From Galdieria partita (taxonomy: Eukaryota > Rhodophyta > Bangiophyceae > Galdieriales > Galdieriaceae), in contig BQMJ01000040.1 in NCBI GenBank assembly GCA_025991245.1, positions 1 through 64,000 of the forward strand: a stretch of 64,000 nucleotides of DNA, written 5' to 3'. Under the pieces are notes generated by a model. It was not told where the DNA came from. It made no database searches and saw nothing but the letters and a program-made list of their open reading frames with translations. Positions within the stretch are counted from its first letter, which is position 1, and every line of letters begins with the position of its first letter. The position numbers were made by a program, and so were the translations under genes. Shown one piece after another: positions 25,972 to 35,742 of this stretch.

Positions 25972-26313
25972 TTGTTGCGGAATGTCTGTTTTACGGAAAG
26001 AATTTTCATCGTAATTCATTTGAAGAAAAATGTATTTAGAAATGACAGGTTTTGTGGTAGCAAGAAGTTGTTATTAGTATCCTGTTTCAAATTCAGTGAA
26101 TTGATTGATGTTCAAGTCCAATATATGCAAAACATGGAGAATACCCACTTACTGCTTTTGAAACCTATACTGAGTATGTTCTGTATCCATGAAGAAGATG
26201 TATCCAGATGGAAAAAGGTTCATCAACTTTTTATTGCATTATTTTTAGGAAAACAAACTGATACAACAAATGCAAGAATTCAGGCACGTCAAACAAACAG
26301 ACAACGTGCTTAG
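25972..26313 (+). pseudogene. GRIP-domain-like C-terminal remnant
   Basis: The frame carries HLKKNVF and, after a possible GT-AG intron at about 26,049-26,118, YMQNMENTHLLLLKPILSMF. Together these resemble the GRIP domain of golgins (pattern YLKNVxLxYM...LLPVLxxxL), which binds Arl1 and targets coiled-coil proteins to the trans-Golgi. It ends in a basic, Gln/Thr-rich tail. No upstream coiled-coil exons of normal quality are seen, and the stop abuts a broken transporter on the other strand. I read it as a gene remnant; a short divergent gene is possible. Confidence 0.35.
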
Positions 26314-26905
26314 TTAGCTTTGTGATTTACTAGAATCTCGTTGGACCTCCTTCATGCTTGGCTGTCGTAGATAATAGTAATGAATGACTTCTTTGGCCTC
26401 ACGAAGATGCTTTTTGGCCAAACCAACTAATCCTTCGCTGAACAAATCTCTTATATCTTCCAATAGCAAGCCTTTGGTTTCAGGAGGAAAGATAAAGTGG
26501 AAGATCCAAAAGAACAAAGAAACACCAACATAAAAATAAAACGTACCTTGAATGGTAAAGACTGCAACTTGTTTGGAGAACAAAAGAGTGGACAGTGCTA
26601 AGGAACCCAGAAGCAAGGCAGAAGCCCTTGCCATTCCGTAGTTACTTGGAGCTCATAGAATTCACCACTAGTAACCCATGCAACAGGAGATATTCCTATT
26701 TAGAAAACTTGATAGAAGATAAGCATGCCTATCATAAGTCCTGCAGCACGTTGGTTTGTATTGGAGACATAGATACTGGAGCCAGCAACAAGTTCTTCAA
26801 TCATAAAAATAGGAAAACTTATTAGTAGCGTGGTTCCTCTTCCATAGCGGTCTAGCCAATAGTAAGCAGGAAGGGTCCAACAAAAACTCCAGGCATCTGC
26901 ACATA
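26314..26905 (-). pseudogene. MFS sugar/polyol transporter remnant (C-terminal part)
   Basis: Reading the minus strand from about 26,905 gives MPGVFVGPFLLTIG, YYWLDRYGRGTTLLISFPI, RAAGLMIGMLIFY, SPVAWVTSGEFY, NYGMARASALLLGSLALS, then FPPETKGLLLEDIRDLF. These are the last transmembrane helices and the PETKG motif of the sugar porter family. The DYGR and PETKG signatures are nearly intact, but at least one in-frame TAA (in the IFYQVF-IGISP segment) and frame changes (for example just before NYGMARA) interrupt it, and the N-terminal half is missing. Galdieria is known for many such transporters, so this is probably a recently dead or partially copied member. Confidence 0.8.
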
Positions 26906-27746
26906 ATGTGACTCATGACTGGTTAAACCAGAGCTTGATTGTAAACAAACTCTATAGGAATTCTGAAGAAGAACTTGACCTAGCAGCTTGAAGATGCCAT
27001 CGTTATAACTGATACAAATACATTTTAAACTTTAAAGAACAAGGTTTCAGCAGTTAACGAATGAGATTTCCAATCCTTATAAGGAGGAAGTCAGATAACC
27101 TAGAAACATAAAATTGATCGCATATAGTGAAACATTATTTAAATTGTTGAATAAACTCCAACTAGTTCGAAGCAGCAGAGCTTCATTGGTAGCGACCTCG
27201 GCGTCTTGTGTCTATTCAAATACTGTTTGCTCGAGCTCTACAACTTTCCAAAGGTAAGCACATTGAATGCTTTGGTGTTGTCCATTTCCAATATTTTGTT
27301 GAACACGTTCCTAGTCACCACAAAATATTATTATATGGAATTTCTTTTTTTTTGAAGTCGGCAGACACAGTATGTTTCAGTGGTTTTGGTGTAACTGGAC
27401 CGACAGCGAGGACAAACTCTAAGTTTTTCGCTGTTGGAAAGAGCGACGATTTGGCGGTCATCACTTCGAGAGAGTGCCTTATTCAACGTACTCTTTCTCT
27501 TCGGCAGTCACGAGGTAGTTATTTAGACAGCCCTCTCTTCAACAAATCCTCTCCTTTTCGGTGTACAATAAGAGGGTAGAAGACCACGTTGCAGCCAGAA
27601 ACTGCTTGCTGAAACTCCGAGTAACAGCTCGGAATTACTTTCTGTACTAGTTAGGAACTTGAACAAGCGCATAGCGGATCATTTTTCGTTGTGTCTCTAC
27701 CGATTTGAAAACGTTCGGAAGCAAGTTGAGAGTTATTAAAGTAAAA
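26906..27746. other. Unassigned stretch upstream of the transporter remnant
   Basis: A 123-codon + frame (27,208-27,579) begins at a non-ATG codon and matches no family I know. A second + frame over 27,190-27,350 is also open and Leu/Asn-rich. No exon chain could be built with confidence. Confidence 0.4.
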
Positions 27747-27929
27747 ATGGTACGTTTTTATGTCAGTTACTCTAGATGAATTTTTATTTCATGTGAAATG
27801 TCCTTTCTTGATTCGCTTTAGAGTTCGTTGAGACTATCTCAAAAAAAGAAGTTGCCTACAATGCTTTTCCATACCTTTGCGTTGCTAGCAGAAAATCGAC
27901 GACTTTCAAACATATTATTGTCGAATTAG
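27747..27929 (+). pseudogene. Possible ATP synthase delta/OSCP-like fragment
   Basis: ATG at 27,747 followed at once by a GT...AG intron (27,750-27,821) joins a short exon ending at a TAG. It encodes SLRLSQKKKLPTML and LLAENRRLSNI. The LLAENxRLxNI motif is characteristic of the F1Fo delta/OSCP stalk subunit. A one-base shift after it opens IVELVASFSRF, the kind of sequence expected next in that family. The match is short and I cannot find the N- or C-terminal parts, so a broken copy or chance similarity are both possible. Confidence 0.3.
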
Positions 27930-28188
27930 TAGCATCATTCTCCAGATTCCCTGACTTCTATATAGTAGTAGTATGATTCCTTCTCATTTAACAATAGATT
28001 ATATTACAAGAATATCACAATCATCATCTCATCCTAGTAAGCACTTGATAACAAATTTTGTGTCGAACTCAAGATAGAATTGTGAGATAGATGCTGAAAC
28101 ACAAAGCTGCTTATGACAATAGAAAGACGCAAGTCATTTGGATTTATTGTGGAATTGCTTGTCAATATTACAATAATACGGACATTAA

Positions 28189-29226
28189 TCAAGTATCCTT
28201 AACATCGCTTTCATTGCCAGAATCCAAAGATTCCTCCTCTGAAGAAGAATCTTGCTTATTTTCGTGGCTTACTATCGCTGAGGAAGCACCCATCATTTTC
28301 TCATAATCTTCATTCTCTCTAGACCTTTCAAAGCTATTAAAATCAAAAAGACTGCTATCCATCCAAGGGGAAAATTCTTCCACTGAAGACTGAAGTGCGC
28401 TTGTCCAGGTTTTATAACATGTAAAATAGTGTTTGATGCGCTCGAACATTTCTTGACGAACTAGCTGTTGATATTTCCATGCTTCACCACAGAATTTTTC
28501 CGCTGATTGTTGCAGAGCATATTTAGCTAGCTCTACATTCTCTTCAAAATGTTGGTAAGTCGCAGAACTTGGAGGAGCACTGCAAGTCCTTAGGTTGATA
28601 ATTGCATCACTGTAACGAGTCCTCTTCCGCTTGTAGTCTTTTTTTGCCCTTCTCAACTGGTATAATAATAATGTCTCATCTGAAGTTTCATTAGTAAGGG
28701 GTCTCCTGGTGAAATCTTCCAAGTGAGCAAGGAAGGTTTGAAAAGCAAAGGTCTGCTTGTTCTCAAACTCTGCATAGTCTTTCTCAAATAAGTTGATTGA
28801 TTTAACTTGTTCGTCATCAAGTTGAACTCCAAAGGAACCAGTAGTTTCAGACCACGCTTGTGGATATCCTTCTGTCTTCCAAAGCGCGATAAAGAGTTGC
28901 CGTAAAGTAGAAGAAGCTTCAAAAAATCCTTCCAGGCAACTCTTCTGCTTCTCGGATAACGCCACTATCTTATTCTTTGATCGATCAATATTGCGAATCC
29001 TAATAACAAGAATAAACTTAATTTTTTCAAAAAGCACCAACCCATAATACCTTTTATTCATGCCATCAGCCTTTGGATACCTTGTCAAGAGAGTCCTTTT
29101 ACCAAGTTTATTCAAGATTCTTTGTTTGGCCTTCGCGTATAAACCGGACACTTTGGACTTGTATTTTGGTTTCTCAGAATTTTTGGTACCTCCAGTAGTT
29201 TCGGAGGTTGCTCCTCCTTCTGACAT
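28189..29226 (-). CDS. BAR-domain protein
   Basis: About 328 residues from the ATG at 29,226, after removing a 51-nt intron at 29,000-29,050 that keeps the frame open. After a short Gly/Ser/Thr N-terminus comes KAKQRILNKLGK, a close match to the start of amphiphysin-type BAR domains. Long amphipathic helices follow (LEGFFEASSTLRQLF; AKKDYKRKRTRYSDAI; ENVELAKYALQQSAEKF). BAR domains dimerise into curved helical bundles that sense or bend membranes, usually in endocytosis or vesicle traffic. There is no SH3 domain. The C-terminal tail is very acidic and serine-rich (SSSEEES), a likely casein kinase 2 target. A CTG/TTG-started extension upstream was not used because the ATG context is better. 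Confidence 0.75.
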   Translation of the reverse strand: MSEGGATSETTGGTKNSEKPKYKSKVSGLYAKAKQRILNKLGKRTLLTRYPKADGMNKRYYGLVLFEKIKFILVIRIRNIDRSKNKIVALSEKQKSCLEGFFEASSTLRQLFIALWKTEGYPQAWSETTGSFGVQLDDEQVKSINLFEKDYAEFENKQTFAFQTFLAHLEDFTRRPLTNETSDETLLLYQLRRAKKDYKRKRTRYSDAIINLRTCSAPPSSATYQHFEENVELAKYALQQSAEKFCGEAWKYQQLVRQEMFERIKHYFTCYKTWTSALQSSVEEFSPWMDSSLFDFNSFERSRENEDYEKMMGASSAIVSHENKQDSSSEEESLDSGNESDVKDT

Positions 29227-29432
29227 TTCGGAAACTCTTATCACCACAGTTGCCACAGGAAGTGTCAATTCGTTTCTATGAGGACACCATGCAAAATGTC
29301 AAAGGATTATGTGAATGTTAGTAATTAGAGGCTTCAGGTACATTCACTCAGATTGACTACAACTTGCAAAAAGTTGACGATAGCAGAGTCTGAATAATGT
29401 GATATGGTTAGTAAAAGACATAAATTTATCAT

Positions 29433-30932
29433 TTAAAATCCATAGGACTTATGTTCTACCAAAGCTTCTTCACATAGAAACTTGTCGAGTTCTCTATATT
29501 CAAAGAAATATGGAATAGAAACACGTCCAGTAAGACAGGAAATTTCATATTTGTTTGAGATGAATAGATAAAGCCCTCCAAAATACTGTTTTACCCGAAC
29601 AGATATCTTGTCGAGTCGTCGAAGACACTCCAGCCTTTTCTCGAGAGGCACACAGTTGTCAAACTCTATACAAGGCAAATCTAGGTGTGCTTTTAACTGT
29701 TCCATAGAGTCCAGAATCTGCTTTTGCTCAGCCCAACTTACAGAAAACTGCTGAAGTTGTTGTACAAATTTCTGAATAATTTGAGAAAAATTATCTGATA
29801 GTATCAAAAAAATTTTCCTAATTGGCACACTACTCGTACTGTACATTCTTTCGGACTCTTCAGTTAGGATTACTTGCAGATTATACGGTCCTATGGTTTG
29901 AAACAAATCAGCGTATGGGGCTAAACTATGCTCTCGAAAAATGGAACCATCAGCTACTTTACAGAGGAGGCCATCATATCTTGCAAGCAAAAATCTATTC
30001 CAAAGTATTTCCTTGGTACAAGTTATTCTACGGACCTTTAAGACTCTCTCTGCTATCTTTTCCTGCTTTCGGATATTGCTATCTAGCTGTAAAAATTCCT
30101 CGCAACAAGATATATTTTCACTAGACGCCAAAATTGTCTCCCATTCTTTGTTCAAAGCAGTTGTGCCCAGAGTAACCACTCCTGTTTCTCGATTCACAAA
30201 GCAACAATCAGAAGCTATCAAAAATATACGAGAACCCTGTAGTTTTCCATGAATATGCTCCTTATTAGTTAACAGTCTTCTTAGGCGAAGCAATTCACTA
30301 TAGAACATTTCTTCTGTAGGATGTTGCACTCTCACAAAGACCCGCATTTCAGACTCCAGTTGGCGACACAATCCAAATATTTTAGAACTTGAAGTCGGCA
30401 GATATCGTCTATTTTCCATATTACTGAAGAATGTGGACTGCAAAACATGTGCCCTTACAAGCCTATCGTGCTTCTCAACAAAATCATCCAAAGTCTCCGA
30501 ATCCGATGCGTTTATACTCTTACAATTTAATTCTTTTATAAGCTCCTCAAAACCTGTCGGTATCTTTAAATTGAATACCTCTAACACCCGAAGGAGAAGA
30601 AGGACACTGGAAGGAACTCTCGTGCTTTCCACTGTCCGAATAGTTAGCTTATAAAGCGTACTCTGAAACTTTTCAACTTGTACCCCTTGCACCTTGCATA
30701 TGTCACCAACTTCTCTTAAATAGCAAGTAATTTGCGATATAGTTTCAGCATAACTTGAATTTGTCTCAAAGTCCTCCAACAAGTGGTTCAGCTGTTGAAA
30801 CGCAAGTTTGTTAACTGAAGCTTCTGCAGGAAAATCAGAGAACTTGTCGGGGTGTATTCTAAGGAAAACTCGACGCAAACTCGTACGTAATTGACACGAC
30901 AGCTCTTGAAGTCCATATTTTCTGTCAACCAT
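29433..30932 (-). CDS. TCAIM-like protein with J-domain-like N-terminus (DUF4460/DUF4461 type)
   Basis: 499 residues from the ATG at 30,932. The N-terminus has LRRVFLRIHPDKFSDFP followed by VNKLAFQQLNHLLEDF, the degenerate J-domain-like module found in mitochondrial TCAIM (T-cell activation inhibitor) homologues of animals, plants and algae. The HPD tripeptide is intact. The remaining ~400 residues are helical and hydrophilic with no membrane segment. The reading frame stays open upstream to a GTG at 31,019; those extra residues could form a mitochondrial presequence if a non-ATG start or an unseen 5' exon is used. The family's molecular role is not settled; mitochondrial location is inferred from homologues. 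Confidence 0.6.
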   Translation of the reverse strand: MVDRKYGLQELSCQLRTSLRRVFLRIHPDKFSDFPAEASVNKLAFQQLNHLLEDFETNSSYAETISQITCYLREVGDICKVQGVQVEKFQSTLYKLTIRTVESTRVPSSVLLLLRVLEVFNLKIPTGFEELIKELNCKSINASDSETLDDFVEKHDRLVRAHVLQSTFFSNMENRRYLPTSSSKIFGLCRQLESEMRVFVRVQHPTEEMFYSELLRLRRLLTNKEHIHGKLQGSRIFLIASDCCFVNRETGVVTLGTTALNKEWETILASSENISCCEEFLQLDSNIRKQEKIAERVLKVRRITCTKEILWNRFLLARYDGLLCKVADGSIFREHSLAPYADLFQTIGPYNLQVILTEESERMYSTSSVPIRKIFLILSDNFSQIIQKFVQQLQQFSVSWAEQKQILDSMEQLKAHLDLPCIEFDNCVPLEKRLECLRRLDKISVRVKQYFGGLYLFISNKYEISCLTGRVSIPYFFEYRELDKFLCEEALVEHKSYGF

Positions 30933-31223
30933 TAACAAAATTTGAAACCGCAAAGAGTGCCAATTGTATATTGAAACAATAGTGAGGCAACTGTGTCTTG
31001 CAGGTGAGTCTACTATCACCTATTGCCACGTTGGCGACTATGGGAACTGAGCACTGAAAGACGAATTTGACATTCTATCAAAACTTGATTCCATATTTTC
31101 AAGCAGCAGCTATTCGAAAGCTTTACTTTCAAAAAGGGATATTGTTAGGTAGGGGTCTTCCTAGGTATCCTCAAAATTCCTTTTATGAAACTTTTCATAG
31201 GAATATTTTTCGAAATTTCCTAT

Positions 31224-31442
31224 TCATATGAGAACTAATGAGCAGTTATGCTCAATGCAAACAAAAGCTCTACTACGATAAGAATGGGCAGTATGCCCGG
31301 AGAGAGACTTGAGATTCTCAACGTCCTTCCTCTTTGGCAACAAATTGTCTTCTACGTGTCTGTCTATAACACGTTCTTTCGATAGTGAGCGGTGACTTAA
31401 ATGTATGTGGTCTTCATTTTCTAAACCCCTCTTTCTACTCAT
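31224..31442 (-). CDS. Small hypothetical ORF
   Basis: 72 codons from a true ATG at 31,442. The product is basic and polar (KRGLENEDHIHLSHRS; LLPKRKDVENLKS), unlike the hydrophobic frames produced by T-rich DNA. No domain is recognised. It could be a small gene or a 5' exon of the TCAIM-like gene 290 bp downstream, but no convincing splice pair joins them. Confidence 0.25.
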   Translation of the reverse strand: MSRKRGLENEDHIHLSHRSLSKERVIDRHVEDNLLPKRKDVENLKSLSGHTAHSYRSRAFVCIEHNCSLVLI

Positions 31443-31594
31443 GTTACTGGTTCAAGAGTGCAAAAGCCAGCTTGATTCATTCCTTAACGAGCTTAAGATC
31501 AGTTTCAGTGTAAATATTACTTCATAAGTGCTTAATTCTAACACCGTTCACTTCAGTTTGTGCTTTCACACTAAACTGTTGTGTTGAGTCTGCG

Positions 31595-31750
31595 ATGACT
31601 GGACTGTGTACACGTTACGATATTCTCGGAACAGGAGTATTCAAAACCAACAAAAGTCCCTTTTTGGTTCCCGTTTACTGCAAACAGTACTCGTACACTA
31701 AAGAGAATTTATTGAAACCACAGAAGAACTTGTTCAGGTTCATAAACTGA
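31595..31750 (+). CDS. Very small hypothetical ORF
   Basis: 51 residues from ATG at 31,595 (starts MTGLCTRYDILGTGVF; ends NLFRFIN). Composition is balanced and protein-like, but it has no family match or conserved neighbour. The rest of 31,443-32,132 appears to be intergenic and should hold the promoter of the secreted Tyr-rich protein downstream. Confidence 0.2.
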   Translation: MTGLCTRYDILGTGVFKTNKSPFLVPVYCKQYSYTKENLLKPQKNLFRFIN

Positions 31751-32132
31751 CAAGCTCTGAGACAGAGACGAGAAACATATAACAATACTTAAATGATATT
31801 CGAACTGTAACTGGACAAACAGACAACAACTCGAACGAGACAATGCAGAAGAAAAAGTTAAGCTAATTTCTCATCACAATCAACTGACAACGGAAATTTC
31901 TATTTTCGCTCTAATTCGATGTATCTGTCGATGTCGTTTGGCTGATGAAGCGACACTGTTCATTCTAAGCACAGTTACTATCCACCTTGGAACGGTTAAA
32001 ATAATTTCAACCAGAAGTTAGTGGCGAATGACCTTTGAAACGTTTCCAGAAAAGACAGAATTCTCATTCAAAAGCAAGTCATCTCCTCTGTTCTATCTTG
32101 TTGTGACAGGCGTATCTGATATTCAAGCAATC

Positions 32133-32791
32133 ATGAAATATTTAAATACTTTTCTTGTATTGGCGGCTGTATTTGTCATTGGTGCATTAGCAGCAGAACT
32201 CTCTTCGGTAGATGCCACATCTCAGGAAATTGTTGAAAAGACCGTAGAAAGAGGATATGCTGAGCCTTGCTGTACCCAGTATTGTATGTATTACTCTATC
32301 TAGTTAAGAAATGGGATTGTTGAACTGTATTAGGCTACTGGAAAGAGATATGTGTTACACCAACCCCGACTCCAACTCCTTATTATTACTATTATTATTA
32401 CTCAAGAAATGCAGAGCAAGAACAGGTAGACAGAACAGTTGAAAAGGATATCACCTTGACTGGAAACTCGGATGCTGCTCGAGGATACTTCCCTACTTAC
32501 TATTACTATGCTCCTCCAACCTATTACTATGCTCCTCCAACTTATTATTATGCCCCTCCAACATATTACTATTATGAATATTATACCCCAACACCAACTC
32601 CAACTCCAGAATGTATGTGGTTTCCTTCTCGTATAGGGCCTTACTAACTCCGGTCTAGGTACTTACACTCAAGTATGTCAGACAATTTGTAAGTAAATAC
32701 ATCTCAATCTCTTATTCTTTCTCCAGCGCTCTGACACTCGCTGATAGGCTCAAGTTGTCCAACGCCATATTATTACTATTATGAGGGTTAA
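32133..32791 (+). CDS. Secreted Tyr/Pro-rich, Cys-containing protein (possible wall protein)
   Basis: Four exons give about 167 residues. Introns: 32,284-32,333; 32,613-32,658 (branch-like TACTAAC); 32,689-32,747. The start MKYLNTFLVLAAVFVIGALAAE is a clear signal peptide; an upstream in-frame ATG at 32,028 would bury it. The body has PTPTPTP runs, a YYYYYYY tract, three YYYAPPT repeats and CX5C-like Cys pairs (CYWKEIC; CTYTQVC), ending SCPTPYYYYYEG. Such Tyr/Pro repeats resemble extensin-type wall proteins that cross-link through tyrosine, and Galdieria walls are rich in protein, so a wall role is a fair inference. All three introns split a cysteine codon after its first base, hinting at module duplication. 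Confidence 0.75.
32498..32580 (+). repeat. 21-bp coding repeat (YYYAPPT x3)
   Basis: Three tandem copies of a 21-bp unit 'tattactatgctcctccaac(c/t)' encode YYYAPPT inside exon 2 of the Tyr-rich secreted protein. Copies differ only at synonymous positions, consistent with selection on the peptide. Confidence 0.85.
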
Positions 32792-33497
32792 ACAGTACTC
32801 TTATTTTGTTATATGGTTTGTGAGAACGGACAAAGTTCCACTTCTTACAGTCCCAAATAAATGTTGCCTTTGTCTAGTTACAGTTGGATCAAAGTGAGGG
32901 TTACTACATCTTCAAAAACGTACTCTAAGGAGGACTTCCATGATTAGCATATTTGTGTCTTCTTATAAATTATGTCGTGTATTCCGACTGTGATAGTGGA
33001 ATATGGATAAAAGAAACCAGCTGGACACAGAAGATTGTTAGATAATTTAAAGCAAAAACAAGCAAAGTAGCTTAAAGAGATTGTAGAACTTTTTAAGAAT
33101 GGAGGTGATGACTAAATAATGCTAGTTATACTCAAGTAGTTTTTTTCAGAGTTGCTCTGTAAATAACAATAAAAGTAGGCCAAAAATTTTTCTAGTCTTA
33201 GAGAGATAATCGTGAGCTTTCGAAAATCTATGTCTTTTCTCTACGAGACTTTATAGTAGCTTTCACAAGTAGGTCAACAGTTCTCTATTTCTATAAGTAA
33301 GATGTTGACCACCGTGGAGAACTAAGCATGAATGTCCCATTAGAGGAGGACAGCTGTCTAATTAATCAGAACTGCAAGTCGAATTACGTGCTTGGGCTTC
33401 CACATCGAATGCTAATTAGACACGACATTGCTGCGAACACGCCATCGACCGTATTCATCACGTATGCGTAGTCCAGCAATTTTTGAGTCGGTTCAAT
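32792..33497. other. Intergenic region between the two secreted-protein genes
   Basis: About 700 bp without a supported gene; no frame of note. It should contain the terminator of the Tyr-rich gene and the promoter of the Gly-Pro gene, but no defined element can be named. Confidence 0.5.
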
Positions 33498-34130
33498 ATG
33501 GCATGTTGGAAACGTAGTTTGTTATGCTTCAACTTTGCCTTTTGCTATATTGTCTATACTGTAACTGCAACACAATTGACAAAAGATGGAGCAAATTCGT
33601 TTAGTGACACAGCAAAAAGAACATTAGTACAGAGTAGTATCAAGAGTTTCAGGGATATTTTGACTAGCTTGGATTCACTATATGTGGCTTCTAAGGATCT
33701 CGGTCAACATTTATCATTCAGTCGTTATGTATTTAATGACACGTTTTGCACTTGCACGAAAGAATCTTCTGATACGTGCTTGGTAATAACTACCGAGTCA
33801 ACTAATACGGGTCCTGGAGGTGGTGGCCCTGGAGGCGGTGGTCCTGGAGGTGGTGGCCCTGGAGGCGGTGGTCCAGGTGGAGGTGGTCCAGGTGGTGGTG
33901 GTCCAGGTGGTGGTGGTCCTGGTGGTGGAGGTCCTGGAGCAACCTCAAGTGATCTATACTGCATACAAACTAGTTGTGTCAAATATCGCTGTGACATAAC
34001 TGGTGCATATCTATGCAAGAGAAAGACAGTGGGCTCTCTTGAATATTCCGGCCCACCTCCACCGAACAATGATCCTTCTCCTTGTGAAAGAGTATCGACT
34101 ATAGCTACATTTTTCTACTCAACTAACTAA
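33498..34130 (+). CDS. Secreted protein with (GGGGP)n linker and Cys-rich flanks
   Basis: 210 residues from the ATG at 33,498 (an upstream TTG is ignored), no intron needed. The N-terminus MACWKRSLLCFNFAFCYIVYTVTA is a signal peptide or anchor. A polar helical segment and a Cys cluster (CTCTKESSDTC) come before eight consecutive GPGGG-type repeats. A second Cys region follows (YCIQTSCVKYRCD), then PPPPNNDPSPCE. The repeats would form a flexible or polyproline-like spacer between two small disulphide modules, a layout common in extracellular matrix and wall proteins. The opposite strand is also open over the repeat (Pro-rich), which is a by-product of GC-rich coding repeats. Confidence 0.7.
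   Translation: MACWKRSLLCFNFAFCYIVYTVTATQLTKDGANSFSDTAKRTLVQSSIKSFRDILTSLDSLYVASKDLGQHLSFSRYVFNDTFCTCTKESSDTCLVITTESTNTGPGGGGPGGGGPGGGGPGGGGPGGGGPGGGGPGGGGPGGGGPGATSSDLYCIQTSCVKYRCDITGAYLCKRKTVGSLEYSGPPPPNNDPSPCERVSTIATFFYSTN
33809..33938 (+). repeat. 15-bp coding minisatellite (GGGGP)
   Basis: Roughly eight copies of 'ggtcctggaggtggt' with only synonymous differences (cct/cca, gga/ggt, ggc/ggt). It is among the most GC-rich DNA in the window and likely to vary in copy number. Confidence 0.85.
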
Positions 34131-34929
34131 ACACATATATAAAGTCAATAAAACTATCAGCAAACTTTCATTTCATAAAAAGAAAAACGAAATCCTTGTA
34201 GTCAGAACATTGTCCAACAAGCAATACCCTGTCCAACTGGAATTTAGTATCATTGCCTAAGATGATATAGGTAACTACTTAAAGAGTTGAGGAAAATGAA
34301 CTTGCTTTAGCAGCATTTAGTTTGAAAAAGAATTCGAGCAAGATTAGATATGATAACATGCTTTGCTTATTCTGTGAAACCTGATAGGAACACTGATTTG
34401 ACTCTTGATTGAATAAGATTGCAAAGAGATTTATATCGTTGCTATCACTTTCAATTTTCCTTGTTAAAATAGTGAATAGAAGAAGAGGGGACTTCGGTGA
34501 TTTATCTTTGACCCTTGAAGAAAACAATTCAGAATTTTCAAAGGTACCTGTCTACACGAATAAAAGAAGGGTGGTTTCAAAAGCCTAACCTAAATAAACA
34601 ATACTGCATAGTCGATTCAAATACTCATGTATATTCGCTTCATTTCTTCTAATTATTATGTTACATATTTTTCCTTTTCACAATATAAGAATTTATTTAT
34701 ACAGTATTCGACAACATATCCTATGCTGTATGATAGGACACTTGTAATTAACAGAGAACGGAAAAGTGTAAAATTGACATATGACATTTATGCATTTATT
34801 TTTTCATTAAGGAAACGTTATAGACTTGAATAGATTCCACTGGAAGAAAAGCTCTCAGCTGCAGTGAGCTCAGTTGTAAACCCAAGTGCGGACGACAGTT
34901 CAAGTCTTACAAGTCAAAAGGAAGATAGT
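34131..34929. other. Intergenic, AT-rich
   Basis: About 800 bp between convergent genes. A minus-strand frame at 34,279-34,527 starts at a non-ATG codon and a + frame at 34,627-34,833 is Tyr/Phe-rich; neither has features of a real gene. Confidence 0.5.
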
Positions 34930-35397
34930 TTATACAGACTTGCAATTGTTCTTCCCCTTTTTACCTGAGAAGCTATGTGGTGGCGGTGGTGGATTGACTG
35001 TTCTGAGGAATCTTTCCATCTTTTCTTTCTGAAAGGAAAAAGAATCTTATTTAGTTGTAGTTCTGTTAGCTACCACAAAGGAACTCACCAGGCTCTCGTT
35101 TCGGCGACAACATAATAAAACATCATCAGCAGTTATGGTTGTCCTTTTGCCGTGGCGACAGAAAGCTTCCAAATCAGTTGTCAGAATTTCAATATAGCCG
35201 AGAAGCAGTTCGGATAGAACGAAAATAGCTTTGTTATCTACTTGTAAATTGTCTTTTTGGGCTCAATTATAAAGTATCAAAGGGATTCTGTATATTTAAC
35301 ATAGTAATAACATACCTTGCTGGAAAAACAACTTGGCTACTGTGTACCGAAAAGCTTCTATAAGATGATCAGTTTCCTGTGATGGCGGGTCGGCCAT
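34930..35397 (-). CDS. CENP-S / MHF1 histone-fold protein
   Basis: Three exons (35,316-35,397; 35,089-35,237; 34,930-35,028) give 109 residues. LIEAFRYTVAKLFFQQ matches the start of the CENP-S histone fold, and DLEAFCRHGKRTTITADDVLLCCRRNESL matches its signature (family: DLExFxxHAKRxTIxxxDVxLxxRR). CENP-S pairs with CENP-X (MHF2) to form an octamer-like DNA-binding complex that acts at kinetochores and with the FANCM helicase in replication-fork repair. The tail has a proline run (NPPPPPH) and Lys. The frame stays open upstream to another ATG at 35,553, adding 52 residues with no family match; I prefer MADPPSQ as the start. Confidence 0.88.
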
Positions 35398-35742
35398 GTT
35401 TGAATCACAATCAATCAAATGAGACTTACATTCTCCTTGTTTATAGCCCACATAATGTGAAAGAAGCCCTTGTGAACTAACGGCGAAGAAGAATTTGGTG
35501 CTATTGTCTTGTAAAAAGTAACAGCTCTCAAGCTTAATAATACTTAGAGGCATAATTAGACAGTGGTTCTATTAGTTGAATCTGCTGTTCTATTCTCAGT
35601 TACCACAAAGCCTCTCAGATGTCTTAGAAAGCTTTACTATATTTGGTTATTTACACCACCCAAATTACAGAAATCTAGATTTATTCATCAACTGCTACAA
35701 ACACAATAAATGCAATTCTCGTTCATGATACAATCCTATGGA

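Noticed and set aside
33725-34069. A Pro-rich minus-strand frame (GPPPP repeats) opposite the GGGGP gene.
   Set aside because: It is the complement of the coding minisatellite; it has no signal peptide or plausible start and the + strand product has better features.
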